This document shows, in pieces, positions 8,036 through 16,796 of a DNA stretch of 64,000 nt; positions within the stretch are counted from its first letter, which is position 1, and each line of letters opens with the position of its first letter. Under the pieces are notes generated by a model, which was not told the DNA's origin, did not search any database, and saw only the letters and a list, made by a program, of their open reading frames with translations. A program made the position numbers and the translations under genes. The DNA is taken from the NCBI RefSeq assembly GCF_000429965.1, contig NZ_AUCW01000007.1:186001-250000 (forward strand), in the 5' to 3' direction. This DNA is from Desulfogranum mediterraneum DSM 13871. Its GTDB lineage: Bacteria; Desulfobacterota; Desulfobulbia; Desulfobulbales; Desulfobulbaceae.

Positions 8036-8776
8036 ATGGAACTCAGCTGGACCTATGGTTATGCCATGGTGGTCATCTTCATTGCCAGTCTGGTTCGCGG
8101 CTACTCCGGTTTTGGCTTTGCCATGATCTCCACCCTTACCCTGGCCCTGGTCTTTCCCCCTGCCCAGGTGGTACCGGTGATCCTGATCCTGGATGTGGTG
8201 GCAAGCTTCTGGCTGATCTCTAAGGTCTGGCAATCGGTGGACTGGAAGAGTCTTGCCCTGATCATCAGCGGAGCGATCCTCACCCTGCCCCTGGGTTCCC
8301 TGGCCCTGACCCTGACCCCGATCAGGCCCATGCGCATCTTTCTCTCCCTCACCATTCTGCTCCTCTGCCTGGGTCTGCTTGCCAACCGCCGTCCCTGCAG
8401 GGAAACGCCGCGTCCCCTCACCCTGGTGGTGGGTATGGTCTCCGGATTTCTCACCGGGGTTGCCGCCATCGGCGGTCCACCGGTCATCCTCTTCTATTTT
8501 TCCTCGGGCCGGGCGGTCAGCGTCTCCAGGGCCTCGATGATCGTCTTCTTTTTCCTGGTGGATAGCCTGGCCGTGCTCTCCAGCCTCTGGTACGGACTCC
8601 TCAACCAGCAGACGCTCTCCCTTTCCCTGGGCCTCTTCATCCCGCTGGGTCTGGGCATCTGGAGCGGTAATTACCTCTTCAACCGACTGACCAACGAGGC
8701 CAGTTTCCGCCGACAGGTGCTGATCCTCTTGGCCACCATTGCCTGCCTCTCCCTGCTCAAGGCCCTGATCAACTGA
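8036..8776 (+). CDS. TauE/SafE-family sulfite (organosulfonate) exporter
   Basis: The 246-residue product is a small integral membrane protein with about eight helices and the repeated family pattern SLVRGYSGFGFAMIS near the N-terminus and VSGFLTGVAAIGGPPVILF (~residues 137-155). TauE/SafE proteins are linked to export of sulfite or sulfoacetate during organosulfonate breakdown, which fits its place after the taurine genes. AAGGAT seven bases ahead supports ATG 8036. It sits behind a terminator, so it needs its own promoter or read-through. The substrate is inferred. Confidence 0.82.
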   Translation: MELSWTYGYAMVVIFIASLVRGYSGFGFAMISTLTLALVFPPAQVVPVILILDVVASFWLISKVWQSVDWKSLALIISGAILTLPLGSLALTLTPIRPMRIFLSLTILLLCLGLLANRRPCRETPRPLTLVVGMVSGFLTGVAAIGGPPVILFYFSSGRAVSVSRASMIVFFFLVDSLAVLSSLWYGLLNQQTLSLSLGLFIPLGLGIWSGNYLFNRLTNEASFRRQVLILLATIACLSLLKALIN

Positions 8777-8827
8777 GTCAGCCTGATCAGGAGTAAATGA
8801 CAGCCACCCCTTTGCCAAAAAATTACT

Positions 8828-8868
8828 TTTACGTAAACAAATCTACCCAACAACTTACATTATTGTAA
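8828..8868. promoter_or_regulatory. Two operator-like dyads upstream of amt
   Basis: TTTACGTAAA (8828-8837) is a perfect 10-bp palindrome. TTACA-TTAT-TGTAA (8855-8868) is a second dyad. Their centres lie 29 bp apart, close to three helical turns, and both contain a GTAAAC half-site. They lie in an AT-rich block about 180 bases before the amt start. Paired sites with helical spacing suggest a cooperative regulator; its identity is unknown. Confidence 0.4.
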
Positions 8869-8946
8869 ACTTTTAAACCATTCGCCAGCCCCGACCTACA
8901 CAGACAAACAACTCTAACTACAACACAAATTAAAACAATCACAATC

Positions 8947-8962
8947 AGGCACACCTCTTGAT
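8947..8962 (+). promoter_or_regulatory. Possible sigma54 promoter of amt-glnK
   Basis: AGGCAC, five bases, TTGAT matches the sigma54 pattern TGGCAC-N5-TTGCA except at two places, one being the normally invariant C of the -12 GC. Ammonium transport genes are often driven by sigma54 and NtrC, which favours the call; the -12 mismatch weakens it. Confidence 0.3.
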
Positions 8963-9034
8963 ACTCCCCTGGTATCGATGCGCACCACCTTACCCCCAAG
9001 GACCTTTGTTGGACCACAACCAGGAGGAACACAA

Positions 9035-10393
9035 GTGAAACCAAAAACAACCACCCACCGAAGCGCCATCCACCGAGGGGCCATCCTCTGCGCAGGCCTG
9101 CTCTTCTCCCCCCTGCCCGCCCTGGCTGCTGAGCCCACCACCGTGGCCAGTGTGGCCGACAACCTGACCCAGCTGGCCTACTCGGTGGACACCTTTTATT
9201 TTCTGATGTCAGGAGCCCTGGTCATGTGGATGGCCGCCGGCTTTGCCATGCTGGAGGCCGGCCTGGTCCGCTCCAAAAACACCGTTGAAATCCTGACCAA
9301 AAACGTGGCCCTCTATTCCATCGCCTGCATCATGTACCTGCTCTGCGGCTACAACATCATGTACGGAGACGGGATCAACAGTTTCATTCCCGGGCTCAGC
9401 TTCCTCCTGGGAGCAGACCACGAGGTGGCCGCAGTCCTGGCCTCTGGAGGGGAAACCTACTACTCCAAGATGAGCGACTTCTTCTTTCAGGTGGTCTTTG
9501 TGGCCACGGCCATGAGTATCGTCTCCGGGGCTGTGGCTGAACGAATGAAGCTCTGGGCCTTCCTCCTCTTTGCCGTGGTCATGACCGGCTTCATCTATCC
9601 GGTGGAAGGCTACTGGAAGTGGGGCGGCGGTTTCCTGGACGGTCTCGGCTTCCTCGACTTTGCCGGTTCCGGTATCGTTCACCTCAGCGGCGCCTCGGCA
9701 GCCCTGGCAGGAGTCCTGCTGCTGGGCGCCAGAAAAGGCAAGTACAGCAACAGTCGGATCAACCCGATCCCCGGCTCCAACCTGCCCCTGGCCACCCTGG
9801 GCACCTTTATCCTCTGGCTGGGCTGGTTCGGCTTCAACGGCGGCTCTGAACTGAAAATCTCCAACATCACCGAGGCAAACGCGGTAGCCATGATCTTTGT
9901 CAACACCAACACCGCGGCTGCCGGTGGCCTGGTGGCCGCCCTGCTGCTCTCCCGACTCTGGTTCGGCAAGGCTGATCTCACCATGAGCTTAAACGGCGCC
10001 CTGGCCGGCCTGGTGGCCATCACCGCCGAACCCCTCACCCCCAGCCCTGGGATCGCAACCCTGGTTGGGATCGTCGGCGGCCTGCTGGTGGTCCCGGCCA
10101 TCGTCACCATCGACAAACTCAAGATCGATGATCCGGTTGGCGCCATCTCGGTCCATGGCGTAGTCGGCACCTGGGGTCTGCTGGCCGTGGCCTTTACCAA
10201 CCCGGAAGGATCTCTCCTTGCCCAGCTCATCGGGATCGCAACTATCTTTTCCTGGGTTTTCGGGACCTCCCTGGTGGTCTGGTTGATCATCAAGTTCACC
10301 ATGGGTATCCGGGTGGATGAAGAGGAAGAACTGGAAGGCGTGGACATCGCCGAGTGCGGCCTGGAGGCCTACCCGGAGTTCACCAGCAAATAA
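9035..10393 (+). CDS. amt: Ammonium transporter (Amt/MEP/Rh family)
   Basis: The 452-residue product has a cleavable signal sequence (about 25 residues ending LPALAA) and then 11 membrane helices. The paired pore histidines are visible in GIVHLSGASAAL and SVHGVVGTWG. It conducts ammonium across the inner membrane. The start is GTG 9035, preceded by AGGAGG at 9022-9027; an upstream ATG at 8978 lacks an SD. It is followed by the PII gene that gates Amt channels. Ammonium released by alanine dehydrogenase from taurine could make tight control important here (inference). Confidence 0.94.
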   Translation: MKPKTTTHRSAIHRGAILCAGLLFSPLPALAAEPTTVASVADNLTQLAYSVDTFYFLMSGALVMWMAAGFAMLEAGLVRSKNTVEILTKNVALYSIACIMYLLCGYNIMYGDGINSFIPGLSFLLGADHEVAAVLASGGETYYSKMSDFFFQVVFVATAMSIVSGAVAERMKLWAFLLFAVVMTGFIYPVEGYWKWGGGFLDGLGFLDFAGSGIVHLSGASAALAGVLLLGARKGKYSNSRINPIPGSNLPLATLGTFILWLGWFGFNGGSELKISNITEANAVAMIFVNTNTAAAGGLVAALLLSRLWFGKADLTMSLNGALAGLVAITAEPLTPSPGIATLVGIVGGLLVVPAIVTIDKLKIDDPVGAISVHGVVGTWGLLAVAFTNPEGSLLAQLIGIATIFSWVFGTSLVVWLIIKFTMGIRVDEEEELEGVDIAECGLEAYPEFTSK

Positions 10394-10445
10394 AGAAGAG
10401 GGGAAACCAGCACCAAAACCACGCCCGGAAAATCAAACAGAATAA

Positions 10446-10814
<369 letters not shown>

Positions 10815-10831
10815 GAACAACACCACCAGCC

Positions 10832-10857
10832 AGCCCGGGACCAAAAGGTCCCGGGCT
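10832..10857. terminator. GC-rich hairpin after glnK, shared with the convergent small gene
   Basis: AGCCCGGGACC (10832-10842) pairs perfectly with GGTCCCGGGCT (10847-10857) around AAAA. No T-run follows on either strand. It overlaps the stop codon of the small minus-strand gene and probably protects or ends both convergent transcripts. Confidence 0.6.
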
Positions 10858-11041
10858 AGCGACCATACAGATCCTTTCTCGCCTCCACCCGTCGGCGTAA
10901 CTGATCGCACTCCTCCTGGGCCTGGGCCAGCTCGCGGCGCAGGCGATCTGCCTCCAGCCCTTCGGCCTGATCCAGCTCATCGCGCAGGCGATGCACCTGC
11001 TGCTGGGCCCTATACAACTCCACTGCCAATAATCTGATCAC
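10856..11041 (-). CDS. Small coiled-coil protein of unknown function
   Basis: The 61-residue frame starts at GTG 11041 with AGGAG seven bases upstream, a proper SD. The product is highly charged and almost entirely heptad-patterned (VHRLRDELDQAEGLEADRL, then LRRELAQAQEECDQLRRRV), so a single long coiled coil is expected. It resembles SlyX/ZapB-like small coiled-coil proteins in style only; I recognise no family. It is convergent with glnK. A chance frame is possible in GC-rich DNA, but the SD and clean heptads favour a gene. Confidence 0.45.
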   Translation of the reverse strand: MIRLLAVELYRAQQQVHRLRDELDQAEGLEADRLRRELAQAQEECDQLRRRVEARKDLYGR

Positions 11042-11367
11042 CTCTGTTCTCCTCTCTCTGCTTGTGCCGCTACCAGCCGCAGCCGGCCCTCACCTCTGAC
11101 AACTCGGCTATCCGGATGCCCATCCGACACAGATAGCACACCTTTCCCGCCAATGCTGCTCTTTGCCCAAAAAAATAAACGCCCGCTCCTGTCGCCCCTA
11201 AGACGGCTGAAACAGCCGGAGCAGAGCTGCCCCTGTTTTTCAGGCCGGCTTATCCATGGATTGCCCCTCCATGAGTACGGATCTCCCCTTGCTTCACCCC
11301 GGGAAAAAAGGTAGCCTGAAACAGGAATGACCCCACCCTCAAGCTACCCCAACGGAGGAGGCAAGGC
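11042..11367. other. Intergenic region upstream of the pyruvate dehydrogenase operon
   Basis: This 326-base gap has no credible gene. It contains a short hairpin CGGCTG-AAA-CAGCCG near 11205-11219, an inverted repeat GGTAGC (11310-11315) / GCTACC (11343-11348), and the element GTAGCCTGAAACAG (11311-11324), which recurs with one change before metC. No convincing -35/-10 pair was found. SD GGAGGAGG (11354-11361) precedes aceE. Confidence 0.5.
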
Positions 11368-14025
11368 ATGAGCGGCTATTACCAAGATCCGGATCCAGCG
11401 GAAACCAGAGACTGGCTCCTCTCTCTCGACGGCCTCATTGCAGCAGAAGGCCCCAAAAAGGCAGATTACCTGCTGGCTGCCCTGACCGCCAGGGCCAGGG
11501 AGCAGGGGGTCGCCACCTCTCCCGGGCTGCTCACCCCCTACTGTAACACCATTCCCCCTGAAGAGGAGGAACCCATCCCCGGTAACTCCCTCACGGCCCG
11601 CAACCTGGCCGCCTACGTGCGCTGGAATGCCATGGCCATGGTGGCCAGAGCCAACAGGGACGGCCTGGCCCTGGGCGGCCACATCGCCACCTTCAGCTCC
11701 ATCTCCGCCATCTTTGAAGTGGGCTTTAACTGGTTCTTCCGCGGTCCCGAGGCCTCCTCGGGTGCTGACCTGATCTACTTCCAGGGCCACGCCTCCCCCG
11801 GTATCTATGCCCGGGCCTTTGTGGAGGGACGGCTGAGCGAAGAGCAGCTGACCAACTTTCGCCGAGAGGTGGAAGGTCGCGGCCTCTCCTCCTACCCCCA
11901 CCCCTGGCTGATGCCCGACTTCTGGCAGTTCCCCACGGTCTCCATGGGTCTGGGCCCCATGGCGGCCATCCACCAGGCCCGGTTCATGCGCTACCTGGAC
12001 CAGCGTGGCCTCCATCCTGCCGGAGACCGCAAGGTCTGGGTCTTCATGGGCGACGGCGAATCCGACGAACCCGAGTCCCTGGCCGCCCTCTCCCTGGCCA
12101 GTCGCGAACAACTCGATAACCTGATCTTTGTGGTCAACTGCAACCTCCAGCGGTTGGACGGCCCGGTCCGCGGCAATGGCAAGATCATCCAGGAACTGGA
12201 GGGCAAGTTTCGGGGCGCGGGCTGGAACGTGATCAAGGTGCTCTGGGGCACGGAGTGGGACGAGATCCTCCGACGTGATCACCAGGGGCAGCTCCAGCAG
12301 AAGCTGGAGGCCATGGTGGATGGTGACTTCCAGACCATCGCGGCCCGGGGCCCGGCCTACCTTCGGGAGAAGATCTTTGGCGATGATCCCGGGCTCAGGG
12401 AGCTGATCCAGGGGATGAGCGATAGCCAACTCTGGCAGATGAGCCGGGGTGGCCATGACCCCCGCAAGATCTACGCCGCCTTTGCCGCTGCCCGCAAACA
12501 CCGCGCTCAACCCACGGTGATCCTGGTGAAGACCATCAAGGGCTTCGGCATGGGCCAGGCCGGGGAATCGGTGATGGTGGCCCACAATGTCAAGAAGATG
12601 GATCCCGGCTCCCTCCAGGAGTTTCGTGACCGTTTCCACGTGCCCCTGGCAGACGAGCAGTTGCAAGGACTGCCCTTTATCCGTCCCCCCCAGGGCAGTG
12701 CCGAGGAGCAGTTCCTCCGGGAACAGCGCCGCATCCTGGGCGGCCCGGTGCCCCAGAGGTCGGCCAGCCACGCCCCCCTGGAAATCCCGGCCCTGGAGCA
12801 GTTCAAGGGCCTGCTGGAGGACTCGGGCAGGCGCAGCCTCTCCACCACCATGGCCTTTGTCCGCCTGCTGGGCACCCTGGTCAGGGACCCCAAGCTGGGC
12901 AAACAGATCGTGCCCATCATCCCGGACGAGGCCCGCACCTTTGGCATGGAAGGCTTATTCCGCCAGCTGGGAATCTATGCCCCCAGCGGTCAGCTCTACG
13001 AACCCCAGGACGCCGAGAGCGTGGCCTGGTACCGGGAAGATCCCCAGGGCCAGATCTTTGAAGAGGGCATCAGCGAGGCAGGGGCGATCTCCACCTGGAC
13101 GGCTGCAGCCACGGCCCATGCCAACTATGGGCTGGCCATGATCCCCTTTTACACCTTCTACTCCATGTTTGGTTTCCAGCGTATCGGCGACCAGCTCTGG
13201 GCCGCGGCAGACGCCCGGGCCAGAGGCTTCCTGATGGGGGCCACCTCGGGCCGAACCACCTTAAACGGTGAAGGCTTGCAACACCAGGATGGCCAGGGCC
13301 TGCTCTACGCCTCCACCATCCCCAGCTGCCAGGCCTATGACCCCAGCTTTGCCTATGAGCTGGCAGTGCTGGTCCACCGAGGCCTGCAGCGGATGTACCA
13401 GCAGGGCGAAGATGTCTTCTACTACCTGACCCTGCTCAACGAGAACTATCCGCAACCAGCCATGCCGCCCGGGGTGGCGGAGGGGATCTGCCAGGGGATG
13501 TACCTCTATCAGCAGGGCAGCCCCGCTAAGCTGCGGGTCCAGCTCATGGGCAGCGGCGCCATCTTCCGGGAGGTGATCGCTGCAGCAGAGCTGCTGGAAC
13601 AGGACTTTGGAGTCCAGGCAGACCTCTGGTCCGTCCTGGGGGTCAATCAACTCCACCGTGAGGGCCAGGAATGCGAACGCTGGAACCTGCTCCACCCGGA
13701 TCAGCCCCCCAGAATCCCCCTGGTCAGCCGGCTGCTCCGGGACCATCCTGGGCCGGCGGTGATCAGCACCGACTACCTCCAGGCCTACCCCGAACAGCTC
13801 CGCAGGCTGATCCCCAACCCCCTGACCATCCTGGGCACCGACGGTTTCGGCCGCAGCGATACCAGGGAGGTCCTGCGCGCCTTCTTCCAGGTGGATCGCT
13901 TCCATATCTGCGTGGCCGCCCTCAAGGGGCTGGCCGACCAGGGGGCGCTGCCGCGGGAGACGGTCTCCCAGGCCCTGGCCGGCTACGGCATCGACCCTGA
14001 TACGGACCACCCCTTAGGTCGCTAA
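11368..14025 (+). CDS. aceE: Pyruvate dehydrogenase E1 component, homodimeric type
   Basis: The 885-residue product matches the length and order of the gammaproteobacterial AceE (about 887). It holds the TPP motif GDGESDEPESLAALSLA (~residues 228-244) followed by NCNLQRLDGPVRGNGKI, a segment almost fixed in this family. It decarboxylates pyruvate and acetylates the lipoyl group of AceF. ATG 11368 has a strong GGAGGAGG SD. aceF and lpd follow at 11 and 24 bases, forming one operon with pyrC. An AceE-type complex in a presumed anaerobe is noteworthy because pyruvate:ferredoxin oxidoreductase is the usual enzyme there. Confidence 0.96.
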   Translation: MSGYYQDPDPAETRDWLLSLDGLIAAEGPKKADYLLAALTARAREQGVATSPGLLTPYCNTIPPEEEEPIPGNSLTARNLAAYVRWNAMAMVARANRDGLALGGHIATFSSISAIFEVGFNWFFRGPEASSGADLIYFQGHASPGIYARAFVEGRLSEEQLTNFRREVEGRGLSSYPHPWLMPDFWQFPTVSMGLGPMAAIHQARFMRYLDQRGLHPAGDRKVWVFMGDGESDEPESLAALSLASREQLDNLIFVVNCNLQRLDGPVRGNGKIIQELEGKFRGAGWNVIKVLWGTEWDEILRRDHQGQLQQKLEAMVDGDFQTIAARGPAYLREKIFGDDPGLRELIQGMSDSQLWQMSRGGHDPRKIYAAFAAARKHRAQPTVILVKTIKGFGMGQAGESVMVAHNVKKMDPGSLQEFRDRFHVPLADEQLQGLPFIRPPQGSAEEQFLREQRRILGGPVPQRSASHAPLEIPALEQFKGLLEDSGRRSLSTTMAFVRLLGTLVRDPKLGKQIVPIIPDEARTFGMEGLFRQLGIYAPSGQLYEPQDAESVAWYREDPQGQIFEEGISEAGAISTWTAAATAHANYGLAMIPFYTFYSMFGFQRIGDQLWAAADARARGFLMGATSGRTTLNGEGLQHQDGQGLLYASTIPSCQAYDPSFAYELAVLVHRGLQRMYQQGEDVFYYLTLLNENYPQPAMPPGVAEGICQGMYLYQQGSPAKLRVQLMGSGAIFREVIAAAELLEQDFGVQADLWSVLGVNQLHREGQECERWNLLHPDQPPRIPLVSRLLRDHPGPAVISTDYLQAYPEQLRRLIPNPLTILGTDGFGRSDTREVLRAFFQVDRFHICVAALKGLADQGALPRETVSQALAGYGIDPDTDHPLGR

Positions 14026-14036
14026 AGGAGCAGCCC

Positions 14037-15335
14037 ATGAACAGCATCCCCATTACCATCCCGGACTTCGGCGATGTCCAGGAGATCACCGTGATTGAGA
14101 TCTTTATCCGCCCAGGTCAACGGGTCGAGCAGGAGGAAGCCCTGATCTCCCTGGAGAGCGAAAAGGCGGTCATGGATATCCCCGCGCCCCTGAGCGGCAC
14201 CATCGAGGAGGTCCTGCTGCGGGAGGGGCAGCAGGTGAAGAGCGGCCAGCTCATTGCCCTGCTCACAGCCGAGCGGCAGGAGGACCGGCCCGATACGCCC
14301 CCAGAACAGACGGCTGCTCCAGCTGAAGCGCCTGAACCAACGGAGCCCGCTGCCCCCGGAGGAGCAGCGCCCCGACCGGGGCCGCCCCCCAAGGCCCAGG
14401 AGCCCGGCGCTCCGGTCCATGCCACCCCCTCGGTGCGGGCCTATGCCCGAAAACTGGGGATCGATCTCAGCCTGGTCCAGGCCAGCGGCCCCAAGGGACG
14501 GCTGCTCAAAGAGGACCTTGAGCTGCTGCTCCGCCAGGCAATCCGCCGCCACCAGGAAGACGGGAACAGGGCGGCACCCGCCGGGGCGGCCCTGGCCGCG
14601 ATGGATGGAAAAGAATACGGAGAAGAAGAGTACGCCCTCTACGGAGAGATCAGCCAACTCCCCCTGGGCCGCATCCAGAAGATTTCAGGTGAACGCCTCC
14701 ATACCAGCTGGCTGAACATCCCCCATGTCACCCACTTTGAGCAGGCCGATATCAGTGAGCTGGAGGAGTTCCGCCAGCAACTCAACCGGGAAAACGAGGG
14801 CAAAGAGCCCCGCCTGAGCCTGCTGGTCTTTGTGCTCAAGGCCGTGGCCGCAACCCTGGCGCACTTTCCCCTGGTAAACAGCTCCCTGGCTGCCGGGGAC
14901 AGGGTGATCCTCAAGCACCACTATCACCTCGGTGTTGCCGTGGACACGCCCCAGGGACTGCTGGTCCCGGTGATCCGGGATGTGGAACGCAAGGGTGTGC
15001 TGGAGATCAACCGGGAACTGAGGGAGTTGAGCCAGGCCGCCCGGGAGGGGCGACTCCAGCCCGGCGAGATGGAGGGCGGCTCATTCACCATCTCCAGTCT
15101 GGGCAAGCTGGGCGGCACCAACTTCACCCCCATCATCAACGCTCCCCAGGCCGCTATCCTGGGCCTGGCGAAAAGCAGCATCCAGCCGGTATGGGACGGC
15201 AGCGCCTTCACACCCCGGCTGATCCTGCCCTTCAGCCTCTCCTATGACCATAGAATCATCGACGGCGCCGAGGCAGCCCGCTTCTGCGCTGCCCTGGCAG
15301 CAGCCGTCATGGACCTGAAACGAACCCTGCTATAA
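14037..15335 (+). CDS. aceF: Pyruvate dehydrogenase E2 component, dihydrolipoyl acetyltransferase
   Basis: The 432-residue product has a single N-terminal lipoyl domain (lipoyl lysine 43 in ESEKAVMD), a Pro/Ala-rich linker (~residues 82-120), an E3-binding domain (PSVRAYARKLGIDL then GPKGRLLKEDL, ~residues 127-160) and the catalytic acetyltransferase domain ending with SYDHRIIDGA (catalytic His and Asp). E. coli AceF has three lipoyl domains; this one has one, as in many other bacteria. SD AGGAG lies six bases before ATG, directly after the aceE stop. It forms the complex core and passes acetyl groups to CoA. Confidence 0.95.
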   Translation: MNSIPITIPDFGDVQEITVIEIFIRPGQRVEQEEALISLESEKAVMDIPAPLSGTIEEVLLREGQQVKSGQLIALLTAERQEDRPDTPPEQTAAPAEAPEPTEPAAPGGAAPRPGPPPKAQEPGAPVHATPSVRAYARKLGIDLSLVQASGPKGRLLKEDLELLLRQAIRRHQEDGNRAAPAGAALAAMDGKEYGEEEYALYGEISQLPLGRIQKISGERLHTSWLNIPHVTHFEQADISELEEFRQQLNRENEGKEPRLSLLVFVLKAVAATLAHFPLVNSSLAAGDRVILKHHYHLGVAVDTPQGLLVPVIRDVERKGVLEINRELRELSQAAREGRLQPGEMEGGSFTISSLGKLGGTNFTPIINAPQAAILGLAKSSIQPVWDGSAFTPRLILPFSLSYDHRIIDGAEAARFCAALAAAVMDLKRTLL

Positions 15336-15359
15336 ACAGAGAGCTATACGGAGTACCAC

Positions 15360-16772
15360 ATGCAACACACCCATAGATACGATCTGGTCGTGGTCGGCGG
15401 CGGCCCCGGCGGCTATACCGCGGCCTTCCGGGCGGCAGACCTTGGCCTCTCGGTCTGCCTGGTGGAACAGCACGCCCGCCTGGGCGGAGTCTGCCTCAAT
15501 GTCGGCTGCATCCCCTCAAAGACCCTGCTCCACGGGGCAACCATCATCGAAGAGGCAGAGGAGGCGGCTGCCATGGGGATCGGCTTTGCTGCTCCCAGGA
15601 TCGACCTGGCCGCCCTGCGCGCCCACAAGGAGGGAGTGGTTGCCAAGCTCACCTCGGGGCTAGACAGCCTGGCCAAGGCCCGCAAGGTCAGCCGGCTCCA
15701 GGGCAGGGCCTCCTTCGGCGATGCCCATACCCTGCGGGTCCGGAGCGATGCCGGGGAAGAGGCGGTCTCCTTTGAGCACTGCATCCTGGCCACCGGCTCC
15801 CGGACCAGCCGCCTGCCCGGCTGTCCCGACGACCCCCGAATCTGGAGCTCCAGCGATGCCCTGGCCCTGAAGACGGTACCCAAGCGGCTGTTGATCATCG
15901 GCGGCGGCATCATCGGCCTGGAGATGGCCCAGGTCTACCACGCCCTGGGGGCCGAGATCACCATAGTGGAGATGCTGGAGCAGATTATCCCGCCGGCCGA
16001 CAAGGACCTGGTCCAGCCCCTGTTTCTCAAGCTCAAGAAACGTTATCAGATCCTGACCAGGACCCGGGTGGAGGAGATCACTGCCCAGGCCCAGGGGATC
16101 AGGGTGCGCTTCGCCGGCCCCAAGGCTCCGGAAGAGGGCGAGTATGATGCGGTCCTGACCGCGGTGGGCCGACGGGCCAACAGTCAGGAGCTGGGCCTGG
16201 AGAGCATCGGCCTGGAGGTCGACGGCCAGGGCTGCATCCCGGTGGACCGATATCAACGGAGCGCCATTCCCCATATCTATGCCATCGGCGATCTGGTGGG
16301 TGAGCCCATGCTGGCCCACAAGGCCACCCACCAGGGCAAGGTGGCGGCCGAGGTGATAGCCGGCCTGGGTTCCGCCTTCAGCCCAATGACCATCCCCTCG
16401 GTGGCCTACACCCACCCGGAGGTGGCCTGGATGGGGCTCAACGAAAAGGAGGCCAAGGAGCAAGGGATCGACTACAGCAAGGGCAAGTTTCCCTGGGGTG
16501 CCAGCGGCAGGGCCCTCAGCTCCGGCGCCTCCGCCGGGGTGAGCAAGGTGCTCTTTGCCAAGGAGAGCGGCCGGATCATCGGGGCCGGCATCTGCGGCCT
16601 CAACGCCGGCGAGCTGATCCATGAGGCGGTCCTGGCCCTGGAGATGGGGGCAGATGCCGAGGATATCAGCAGGACCGTCCATGCCCACCCCACCCTGGCC
16701 GAGACCTTTGCCCTGGCCGCAGAGATGGTGGAGGGGTCCATCACCGACCTGATGCCGCCCAAAAAACGCTAA
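15360..16772 (+). CDS. lpdA: Dihydrolipoyl dehydrogenase (E3)
   Basis: The 470-residue product is a class I flavoprotein disulfide reductase. It has the FAD motif VVVGGGPGGYTAAFRA near residue 9, redox cysteines 45 and 50 in GGVCLNVGCIPSK, a second Rossmann motif IIGGGIIGLEMAQ (~residues 180-192), and the C-terminal HAHPTLAE with the catalytic histidine. It reoxidises the dihydrolipoyl arms of AceF with NAD. It lies 24 bases after aceF in the pdh operon. Confidence 0.96.
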   Translation: MQHTHRYDLVVVGGGPGGYTAAFRAADLGLSVCLVEQHARLGGVCLNVGCIPSKTLLHGATIIEEAEEAAAMGIGFAAPRIDLAALRAHKEGVVAKLTSGLDSLAKARKVSRLQGRASFGDAHTLRVRSDAGEEAVSFEHCILATGSRTSRLPGCPDDPRIWSSSDALALKTVPKRLLIIGGGIIGLEMAQVYHALGAEITIVEMLEQIIPPADKDLVQPLFLKLKKRYQILTRTRVEEITAQAQGIRVRFAGPKAPEEGEYDAVLTAVGRRANSQELGLESIGLEVDGQGCIPVDRYQRSAIPHIYAIGDLVGEPMLAHKATHQGKVAAEVIAGLGSAFSPMTIPSVAYTHPEVAWMGLNEKEAKEQGIDYSKGKFPWGASGRALSSGASAGVSKVLFAKESGRIIGAGICGLNAGELIHEAVLALEMGADAEDISRTVHAHPTLAETFALAAEMVEGSITDLMPPKKR

Positions 16773-16796
16773 TCCCAGACCAGAACAGGAAGAACC

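Noticed and set aside
11344-12771. 475-codon minus-strand frame opposite aceE
   Set aside because: It is a shadow of the GC-rich aceE gene, without motifs; the same holds for 15660-17246 (opposite lpd/pyrC).
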